From Coccinella septempunctata (Eukaryota; Arthropoda; Insecta; Coleoptera; Coccinellidae): 64,000 bases of DNA. Every line of letters starts with the position of its first letter. Position 1 is the stretch's first letter. Under the pieces are notes generated by a model that made no database searches, was not told the origin of the DNA, and saw only the letters and a program-made list of their open reading frames with translations. The stretch is from assembly GCF_907165205.1 (NCBI RefSeq), contig NC_058195.1:23456936-23520935 (forward strand), given 5' to 3'. The position numbers and the translations under genes are program-made. Shown here in pieces: positions 56,206 to 64,000 of the stretch.

Positions 56206-56508
56206 TGGAAGGATGGTAGTAGACGGATGCAACCACTTGTTACGTTGTTGCAAGTTATGCAATGTGAAATCGTTGGACTAGTTGCCAACGAGACAGACAT
56301 TTTACAGACACGGAACTGACATCTTTATCAGGAGGAGCGGTGAGGGAGTGAAACACCAGAAAATGCCCTGGTGTGAGGGCCTCAAAATCAGAAGGGTCAG
56401 ACGATGGGATATACAGAGGACGAGAGTTGAGCATTGCCCCAACCTGAGTGCAGACGATAACGCGAGTGAGATGGTGGTTAGCAGATTTGACAGCGGTTTT
56501 CCAAAAGC
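56206..56508 (-). pseudogene. Inverted BEL/Pao integrase fragment (left arm)
   Basis: The minus strand reads FWKTAVKSANHHLTRVIVCT, then MLNSRPLYIPSSDPSDFEAL and PGHFLVFHSLTAPPDKDVSS. This is the end of the integrase catalytic core and the following GHFL block, a reverse-complement duplicate of 57738-58070. It lacks ~35 bp of the right-arm version. As part of the inverted-repeat arm it has no independent function. Confidence 0.8.
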
Positions 56509-56514
56509 ACAGAT

Positions 56515-58070
56515 GGCACAGATGGAAGACATTTGTTGGCAATCGAGTCGTTGAGATCCAGGATTTGATTCCTTCAGATTGCTGGAGGCATGTGGTGTCT
56601 GAGTGTCAATCCAGCGGATTGGGCCTCTCGAGGATTGATGCCCGCGGATATTCATCATCACCATTTATGGTGGCGTGGTCCTCCTTGGCTCTCGCTCGAC
56701 TCATCTTCGTGGACTCTTTTCTCTGTTGATTCATCTCAAACTGAACAAGTGGAGGTCGAGGACAAGCCGATCTCCACTTTTATATTAGCAGCCATCTCAG
56801 ATGAACCCACCTTGATTGAACGTTTCTCCTCGTATCTTCGTCTCAAGCGTGTGCCTGTTGTCGACGTTTCATTCAAAATGCTCGTAGTCCATCTCTACTT
56901 CGCTCAGGTTTCCTCTCCTCTATTGAGCTCCAGGAGGCCAAGATCTGTCTGATCCGTCTAGTCCAATCTGTTCATTTTGCCGAGGAACTAGCTGAGCTTC
57001 AGAAACCGTCTTTCCGTCATCGGCTTATTATGAAACTCCACCTGTTTTGTGACGAGCATGGACTCCTGCGTGTTGGAGGTCGCCTTTCATCCTCTCTATT
57101 ACCATATCGACACAAACATCCGGTTCTTCTGCCAAAGAATAATCATCTCACTCGTCTGATCATCGATGATGACCATCTTCATCTTCTGCACGCCGGTGCT
57201 CTCGCTACTCACTCGTTCATTCGCCGACGTTATTGGATTTTGGACGGCCGTTATGTGGTGCGTAATCATCTGCGCAAGTACAATAGATGCTTTTCCTGCA
57301 AACCCCGTCCTCCAATTCAACCAAAAGGCGATCTTCTACCTGAGCGGCTATCCTATGCTGCGGCTTTTCTCACCACGGGCGTTGACTACGCAGGCCCATT
57401 TTATGTAACGAGTGCACGACTGCGTGGAGCCGTTAGCACCAAGGCATATCTAGTTGTCTTCATCTGTTTCACTACCAAAGCGGTTCACCTAGAATTGGCA
57501 TCTGAGCTGTCCACCCCAGCTTTCATTGCTGCTTATCGTCGCTTCGTTGCACGCCGAGGTCCTCCTACCGTTATCTTTTCGGACAACGGGACCAACTTCG
57601 TGGGTGCACATAACTACCTACGTGATCTTGGCCGCATGTTGTATACTCCACAATATCAGAAAAGTCTTTGTGATGCAGCCTCGTCTTCCGGAACTGACTG
57701 GCGATTCATACCACCTTCCAGTCCTCCCTTTGGCAGCCTTTGGAAAATCGCTGTCAAATCTGCTAACCACCATCTCACTCGCGTTATCGTCTGCACTCAG
57801 GGTGAGGCAATGCTCAACTCTCGTCCTCTGTATATCCCATCGTCTGACCCTTCTGATTTTGAGGCCCTCATACCAGGGCATTTTCTGGTGTTCCGCTCCC
57901 TCACCGCTCCTCCTGATAAAGATGTCAGTTCCGTGTCTGTGAACCGTCTGTCTCGTTGGCAACTAGTCCAACGATTTCAGCAGGACTTCTGGAAGCGTTG
58001 GCGTCAGGAGTACTTGCATACCTTGCAACAACGTAACAAGTGGTTGCATCCGTCTACTACCATCCTTCCA
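56515..58070 (+). pseudogene. BEL/Pao pol: RNase H end and integrase, degraded
   Basis: Begins in the pol segment FVGNRVVEIQDLIPSDCWRH, continues after a frameshift (near 56615) as NPADWASRGLMPADI, and shifts again near 56905 before the long open stretch 57030-58124. That stretch has the integrase zinc motif (H...H, then CFSC), GVDYAGPF and FSDNGTNF with the first two catalytic aspartates, and LWKIAVKS where the family normally has LWE. So the third acidic residue is lysine. Protease and reverse transcriptase are absent, so the locus is internally deleted. Confidence 0.85.
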
Positions 58071-58079
58071 AGTACCGCT

Positions 58080-58862
58080 CCCTTCCAACAACTGGCGAGA
58101 TGCTTCATCGAGATTACGCAATGACATAGATAACAGAAGATGGTCTGCCAGATGTGATATTGGCAGCGCCTTGATGGCATTTATGGCGTTCTGATGGGTG
58201 GTAATGAACCACTTCAATTGTGGCAAAGAAGACACAGATGCTGGCCGGGACTGGTTCACGTAAAGATCTGCCAGACGCTGGGGATTCTAGTAGCGGGAGT
58301 GAGGGGCCTGATAATCCAAAAGACAGTAGGCCGAATTCATCTCGAATCCGGAGATCACTGAAGAGGCCTCACCGGAAAGAGCCGACGACAGCAGATGAAA
58401 TTTCTGAACGGGCACCAGAGAGGTACTTTGGTGCACTAGGGCGTCGAAGAGAGCAATAAATCCGGGCCATTCCTCGATTTTACCGGAAAAGCAGGGCAAC
58501 TCAACCCGAGGAATCGGAAGCTCAACCGTCGATGAGGAACGCGCGGCAACAGACGAAGATGCCGTTATGCGGCTTTGAGCGGCACGAATATGCAGGCAAG
58601 TTTCGAAGAATGCTGCAAATTTGGAAGATGAATCGTCACGCTCAGACTCCTCCAACTGAGAGTTGAGTCGGACTATCAAGTCATCAGCTTCCCTGAATGA
58701 TTTTTCCACCCTGGTCAATTCAGTAAGGCACATGTTAGCTACCTGGACCTCAGTGGTCAAATCCTTAACTAAATTGAGCAGGGTGGAAGCTGCGGCGAAT
58801 GCATTCTGGCGCTTGACCATCGACTAGGCGATAGAGGCCTTCAATTTGTCTATCGACGGCAT
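58080..58862 (-). pseudogene. BEL/Pao gag, right copy
   Basis: Inverted copy of the left gag. Start ATG at 58862-58860, same TAG at codon 13 and same TAG before NPQRLADLY. Small amino-acid differences (for example LPIPRVELP against VPIPRVELP) show modest divergence between the arms after duplication. Confidence 0.85.
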
Positions 58863-59128
58863 TCCGACTTCGCTGAACGACCCCGGTATGTAAAAAAAAA
58901 GAAAATGATAAAATTATACACGGGGATTTCGAAGAAGCAGTGAACAGACGATTGATTGTTTATCTGTGAAGATAATAAACAGATGAGGTTGAATGCAACA
59001 CTCGAAATAACAATAATAACACTGTGAAATTGCAAGTATTTCAAGATGCGAATTTACTTCGGAGCAATTCTGGAATAATAGATTTAGGGGATTTAAGATT
59101 ACTTCCCGGGTTTCATGGCACCAATAAT

Positions 59129-59692
59129 TGATCGTAAATGAGTTTGCGATTAACTTCGGATGACTTATAGATATTAATAGTACGAGATCCCGCTGCAGAA
59201 TTACTACGTTCATTACGTAAAGAGACAAACACACATTTTTACATACGTTTATGGATAGGAGAATACACTGATAACACCGCAGCCTGTCAAAAGTGACCGC
59301 AAGTAATTTTAATTAAATTAATATTAATCAATATTCCAAGAGAAATTTCGTTCACTCCGTTTTGAAATAAAATATCAATCACATCATAACAATGCATGTA
59401 AAGAATACTAAAATCCATAGCTGCCGTAGCACACTCGGCCGCAACTACCTCGCAGCCAGGTGTAAGCAGGTAACATTTCGATGTATTTCTACGTTCATGA
59501 CGTACACGGATGCTTTTGATATCAAATTGAAGCTAATTTTTTTTCGAATAGGATGATGTATGGCTGCCTGTGAAAAAATAGCCGCAAGTTAGGTCTGCCA
59601 TCTGTTGAAATAGCGAGATATCTGAAATAAAGTGAAAGAGATGGCGCGCAACGCCACTTAGATGAGGATGGTAGATGCCAGCCGACTTAACA
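59129..59692 (-). repeat. BEL/Pao LTR (right copy, inverted)
   Basis: Reverse complement of the LTR at 54579-55142, same length by eye. A normal element would carry its second LTR in direct orientation after pol; none is found. Confidence 0.7.
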
Positions 59693-59927
59693 TTTACAAA
59701 ATTATAATTACGTAATGAATATCATGAAAAAAACTTAAAGTATTAAGAGATTTATTTTATAATAAAAAATAATTTATTCATCAAGTACAAATATAATTAA
59801 ATCTGAAGAATTTTTTTCGTGTTTCTTCAAAATCAGTCTCTTGAATCAAGTTTTATTTTATATCAGTGTATTACATTTTCTAGTCCAAGTCCGATTCCTC
59901 GCTGCTTCACAATCGCAGTCGTCGCAG

Positions 59928-60370
59928 TCAGAGATTTTTTCATCATCTGAAAATGTGTTAGCTCAATTACATAATACATTTTCTACTTATATCGGAGTTG
60001 AACTTCCCAGAAACCATGTTAGTTTCAGGGCACCATCCAGAAGAAGCCAACCATTTATTCTCCGCACTAAACTTCAAACAGTGGTACTTAGTAGCATCGA
60101 GCAATATCGAATTGACGAAAATCGTCCGTAGTACCTTTTGTTTTAATGACTTCCAAATCTATAAAATGTGGGTTGAAACAAACCCTTTGATTTTTTTAAT
60201 GAATTTTTCATCATTCTTTTTTGCCGCATACATCTTGTTGAACATGATAAATCGTCCAGTGTCTTTGAAATGAACAGCTGAAAAACCTGATGTATTGATA
60301 CCTTCAATTCGAATTGAATACTAATTCAGAGTAATTTAATGAGTTATGGACATGGAATGCAAGAGCTTAC
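59928..60370. other. Intron or flank, unassigned
   Basis: Lies between the inverted repeat and the dynein exon. Minus-strand frames give fragments such as FSAENKWLASSGWCPETNMV and SDCDDCDCEAARNRTWTRKC, the latter continuing into the duplicated flank. I recognise neither and they are interrupted by stops. It could be a decayed element or intronic sequence. Confidence 0.35.
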
Positions 60371-60627
60371 CGGAAGTCCACAGTGAAGGGGCCTAAATAA
60401 GCAATAGTTCCAGCTGATAACATCACGTCTCCAATCACATTACCGAGTAACTCTAGAAGTGCTTTAGCAGTGTCAGACCAGCGCGATTTTTCCCCTCCAA
60501 GACCTCCAATGAGTTTCTCTGCTCTGTCCAATTTTTGGGAACATAAATTAATAGAATCCTCTAGCTCTTTCTTCTTTCTGGTTTCAGTGGCTAGTTCATC
60601 GTTGAGTGCTTGTAGTTTATCGGTAAC
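60371..60627 (-). CDS. Dynein heavy chain, internal exon (end of stalk coil, start of AAA5)
   Basis: Minus-strand exon of 257 bp, preceded by an acceptor (ATTTTAG at 60633-60628) and followed by a donor (GTAAGC at 60370). It reads VTDKLQALNDELATETRKKK, then AEKLIGGLGGEKSRW and IAYLGPFTVDFR. AEKLIGGLGGEK.RW and the GDV.L..G.IAYLGPFT block are hallmarks of dynein heavy chains, where the second stalk helix returns to AAA5. The protein is a microtubule motor ATPase; the AYLGPFT form suggests an axonemal (cilia or sperm) type, uncertain. The exon ends in a split codon (CG|N). I found no neighbouring exons, so its introns are long. It is the only clear host gene piece. Confidence 0.85.
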
Positions 60628-62400
60628 CTAAAATATATTTCAATTGAGTTTTCGTCTCCACCTGTTTACATTAATCATACTCTTGACTAGTCAAGATACT
60701 TGTTGAACCGACTTATCCGATGCCACAAGAAATTTTGTATAAAGCAACTTACAGTGTAAAGAGAATGTTTTTTGATAAAATGAATGATTGAGTAGAAATT
60801 AATCAATTTGATTCAAAAGCAGCTTGGACTCGTGGAATGAACAGTTTCTGCTTGCTTTAATGTATTTTTTTTTCGATGTTGTTCATCAGATTGATATTTA
60901 AGTTTTTATGTGATTTTTCTACCACCGTAACGACGCAGACGGTGCAGACAGCTATGCACGCTGTACGCAGTCCTGTTCCTGTTTTCTTTCTCTCACACAT
61001 TCTATTGAGGGGAGCTAGTTCTGCTCTAATTTCTCTACCCCTAAGCCAAACTGAGAAGGAGGTGCACCAATGCATGAAATTGGTGATTACGGAAAGCCTT
61101 GGAAAAAAGTCGCTGCCTGAGTGTCGTCAGTGCATGTATGGAGCTAGAGCTGGATATAACAGCATGCAGGAAGTCGATGGCAGGGTTCTAGAGCGGAAGA
61201 AGCTACAGCTCCAAATCACGAAAAACAACTAGCGAGTCAAATTCAATTGCGGACTCAAAACGCAGAAGGTGCTGCGCAGAAAATTTAGCCAGTGCTCACC
61301 CAAACGGGGTTTGTGAGGCAGCGCATGAATTGGACAACTTCCATGAATGATAGTTGGGAACCCAAGAGCAAAATTCTGGAGTTACACGAGTGTGTCAGAT
61401 TAATACAAGGGGAGATACCTTGCACCCTGTATAGTACCTTTACCAAAACTCAGACTTGTATATAGGAGAAATTGTCTAGGAGCGCCTGTCAGAATGATAA
61501 GAAGAAAACGATAATTTTACATACTCGCGCGTGTCAGATTGAGAGATATGTGGTTAATTATATATAATATGAGTACATTATTCTCTTAGTTTAATGAACT
61601 TCTCCATTTCAGTGTGTGGTTATTATTATCTAATTTTATTATTTTACGTTTTTCTGCTTTTGTTTTCTCTTTATTTCAGATGAAAGTTTCTGGTATCTTG
61701 GAGAAGACTTTCTGGATTTTCCTTTTTGTTGGAGAAAGAATCAATTTTTGCAGTGCGAGATGCCCTTCAATATGGAATATTTCAGCTTATTTCGTGAACA
61801 ATTACAATCCACTACACTCACGAGGAGAAAGGGTTTTTTTACTGAGGTTTTTCCCTAAGCTCTAGTATCATACACCAATTTGTATGGTACCCCGTTACGC
61901 TTACCTCTGCTAAAACTGTAGTTCATACACATGTTATAATTATTGTTTGCTCTTCAAGATTGTAATGCTCTAAATCAAAAGAATATATATATATATATAA
62001 ATATATTCTACAAGAACAAAGACACACTAACGTTTTTTTAATGAATGTTTATTCAGCTATCGATTTCGGCTTTATAGCTATCTTCGGGATGTCTGAAATA
62101 CAGATTAATTTGCCATTCAACCATGTGATCCACTCAATTCTCACTCACTCGTCTTTAAAATAGGATAAATACACAATAAACGTTTTTTCCAACACGGTAT
62201 CATTGACGCTGAAACCTAATAACTAAATTTTACAATCAAGCAAAATAGAATATTCTGATGTCCGTTGAGAACGTTTGCTTCGTTTCAGATAGTTCAAATC
62301 TCTCATATTTGATTTGATGTCATCTTTTCAGGTTAAACGGATTCTGTCTGTCGTCCGTCCTTCTTCTTCATCTAACATTCGATCTGCACTTGAAATATGA
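60628..62400. other. Mostly non-coding; weak candidate features only
   Basis: Includes an unrecognised 118-codon plus ORF (60876-61232), a repeat-edge-like sequence ACCTTGCACCCTGTATA (about 61419), and a polypyrimidine tract ending TTTATTTCAG at 61679. The tract is followed by ~60 open codons (DESFWYLGEDFLDFPFCW) to a stop near 61860, possibly a terminal exon of an unknown plus-strand gene. A short (TA)n is at 61982-61999. Confidence 0.3.
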
Positions 62401-62404
62401 TCTA

Positions 62405-64000
62405 TACAGGGTCTTTCACGAGGAACCTCACCCATATTTATACGGGAAACTACTGAACGTATTTTCATGAAATTCAGCACTTATAAGTATTTCACGATGC
62501 TGATGAAATCTAAAATATTTCAAGGCATGAGCACCTCCGGTTTTTCCGGAAATGACGTCAACTTCCGTTTTTCAAATAAGAACAACATTTTTTCATTGCA
62601 GAAATAGATTCCTTAGAAAATTTCAAGTTATTTTGATGTAACATTTTTCAGTTTTGGTTGGAAAATTCTCTCTGAGCGGAAAAATTCGAAAAAAAAAATC
62701 GAAAATAGAGCTCCGCTGAAACAAGAATAACTTCGAGGTTTTTGGATGGAAAATTCTCATTATTGGGATTTTTCAAGATGTAAGATTGATGTATCCACTT
62801 CAAAAATCGAAATCGCGATTCATGATACAGGGGGTGAAAAAATCGCTTTCAAAGTTAGGGATGACAAAATCGTGAAAAATCAATTATTTGTTTCAAATTA
62901 GAACCCCATTTTTTTATGGCAGATATTGAATCTACGTTAAAAATAATGTGAGTGTATGCATCACACCCTTGCCCTAATGTGGATATTTTCTGAGTTATTC
63001 ACAAAAAACGGTTTTTCGTCTTGAATTTTCAGCTATTTCTTTTCCCTTCACGCCAAAAAGATGAAATTTTCAGGAACTATTACTTAAACCATGTTTTGGA
63101 TTTTACTACCCTAATATGCAAGAGAAAAAAGTTACAGGTTGTTCCTAAATAGATGGCAAATTTTGATTCGAATTTGTATCGGAAACCTCTTTGTTTCAAC
63201 TAATCGGCCATCGGTTTTCTCTCCAGTGATAAATAAATAATTCCTTATGAACCATATGCAAAAACTTACCATGTTTTACATTCTTTTTTTTTAATGATAG
63301 ATATCATTAATTACATCTGCCAAATTCCTCTTTATTCAGTAGCATTTTGTGTTTGCTATCAATTTGGTGATAATTCGTATTAAGTTATAAAATCGATCAT
63401 TATGCCTAATTTCACCAATGAAGATTATTTAAATCTCATTCTACTTCATGGAGAATGTAATAAAGTTGTAGATAGAACGATTCGACTGTTCATTGAGAGG
63501 TTTCCTGACCGACCCAGACCAACGATAAATACCATTAACAGAACCATAACAAACTTGAGAAATGTCGGATCTTTCGTTAAGAAAACTATACACAGAGAAA
63601 AAAGTGTAGTAGAAGATGAGAACAACGAAATAACAGTTCTTGCATATTTTCGTGTGAATCCTCAAAATTCTCCCAAAGATGCCGAGATTGATATGGGATT
63701 ATCTCAATCGAGTGTTTGGATAATATTAAAAAAACATAAAATGCATCCATATAAATTCAATAGGGTACAGCATTTGAAGGAAACTGATTTCGTCAGGAGA
63801 ACAGAGTTTTGCGAATCTATGATGATTCGATTTCAAGAGAATAAAAACATTTTGGACTGTATAATTTGGACAGATGAATCTAAATTCACAAAAATGGTTC
63901 TTTCAATAGGCATAACAGTCATTATTGGGATGAAGAGAACAACCACCACTTCAGACAATGGAACTTTCAAGAGACCTGGAATTTCAATGTTTTTTGCGCC
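62405..64000 (+). mobile_element. Tc1/mariner-like transposon, left end and gene (right end outside window)
   Basis: Starts at TA then ACAGGGTCTTTCACGAGG, closely resembling the TIR of the mariner-like element nested in Unit 1 (ACAGGGTGTTTCACGAG). About 1 kb of non-coding sequence precedes the transposase gene. The right TIR is beyond the window. Confidence 0.6.
63402..64000 (+). CDS. DUF4817-type N-terminus plus DDE transposase (partial, one frameshift)
   Basis: ATG at 63402 (MPNFTNEDYLNLILLHGECN). The N-terminal ~55 residues match the helix-turn-helix DUF4817-type domain of insect transposases (GECNKVVDRTIRLFIERFPD). Then comes a second helical region and the DDE core IIWTDESKFTK, where TDES carries a catalytic aspartate. 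Just after FTK the frame shifts by one in a run of A (about 63891); coding similarity continues in the other frame as RHNSHYWDEEN and ETWNFNVFC to the window edge. One missing A in a homopolymer may be a sequencing error, so the gene may be intact. It acts by cut-and-paste on the surrounding TIR element. Confidence 0.75.
   Translation, partial: MPNFTNEDYLNLILLHGECNKVVDRTIRLFIERFPDRPRPTINTINRTITNLRNVGSFVKKTIHREKSVVEDENNEITVLAYFRVNPQNSPKDAEIDMGLSQSSVWIILKKHKMHPYKFNRVQHLKETDFVRRTEFCESMMIRFQENKNILDCIIWTDESKFTKMVLSIGITVIIGMKRTTTTSDNGTFKRPGISMFFA

Larger units (their letters stand above)
54331..56508 (+). repeat. Left arm (~2.2 kb) of a large inverted repeat
   Basis: Pairs with 59927-57738 in reverse complement. 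From the outside in it holds ~250 bp of host flank, a BEL/Pao LTR, the leader with primer-binding site, gag, and an inverted integrase fragment. The ~1.2 kb between the arms (56509-57737) is single-copy pol. A ~35-bp deletion in this arm near 56262 is not in the right arm. Confidence 0.9.
57738..59927 (-). repeat. Right arm (~2.2 kb) of the large inverted repeat
   Basis: Reverse complement of 54331-56508. Its outer end matches the left arm through ~235 bp beyond the LTR (59693-59927), so the duplicated segment included sequence outside the retroelement. Confidence 0.9.

Noticed and set aside
60876..61232. 118-codon plus-strand ORF
   Set aside because: No recognisable motif, unusual low-similarity composition, and an antisense ORF of similar quality over part of it; evidence too weak to call a gene.

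Overview
The window is AT-rich nuclear DNA of an arthropod, most likely an insect. The signs are one spliced dynein heavy chain exon, several insect-type transposable elements, and almost no host coding sequence. It is a cluster of nested mobile elements organised around long (TA)n microsatellites. I could not identify the species.

Assembly warning. A 200-base N gap lies at 27386-27585. The ~12.17 kb before it (15217-27385) is repeated almost base for base after it (27586-39750), and both repeat boundaries coincide with the gap edges. This is the signature of two contigs that overlap but were not merged (or of an uncollapsed haplotype). The second block should not be counted as independent copies.

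Layout, left to right. 1-6108: partial copy of a long element called Unit 1 here, carrying a degraded CR1/jockey-group LINE, a 2.25 kb Tc1/mariner-like element with a nested palindromic MITE, and a small MITE. 6109-6147: (TA)n. 6148-12140: a second long element, Unit 2, whose two ends carry inverted clusters of an ATTATGGCKTCA-like motif. 12141-19684: three R4/Dong-clade (restriction-like endonuclease) non-LTR retrotransposons on the minus strand, R4-A (3' stub), R4-B (5'-truncated, open) and R4-C (full length, inactivated), separated by (TA)n arrays. 19685-27385: Unit 1 copy 2, inverted. 27386-39785: gap and duplicated block. 39786-43607: (TA)n followed by R4-D, a plus-strand R4-clade element with an uninterrupted ORF. 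43608-51118: Unit 1 copy 3, in inverted orientation relative to copy 2. 51119-51326: (TA)n. 51653-54305: a microsatellite, an RTE-like LINE tail and ~3.8 copies of a ~580 bp tandem repeat. 54331-59927: a dead BEL/Pao LTR retrotransposon inside a ~2.2 kb-arm inverted duplication that includes host flank. 60371-60627: the dynein exon (minus strand). 62405-64000: a Tc1/mariner-like transposon with a DUF4817-type transposase gene running off the right edge.

How the parts relate. The R4-clade elements and both long units abut (TA)n, so (TA)n tracts look like a shared insertion niche. Units 1 and 2 lack any long ORF of their own but share an end architecture: (TA)n, then a 0.25-0.4 kb cluster of short motifs oriented as terminal inverted repeats, then a GTTGCCA-type box. 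They are the best candidates for undescribed, apparently non-autonomous DNA elements.
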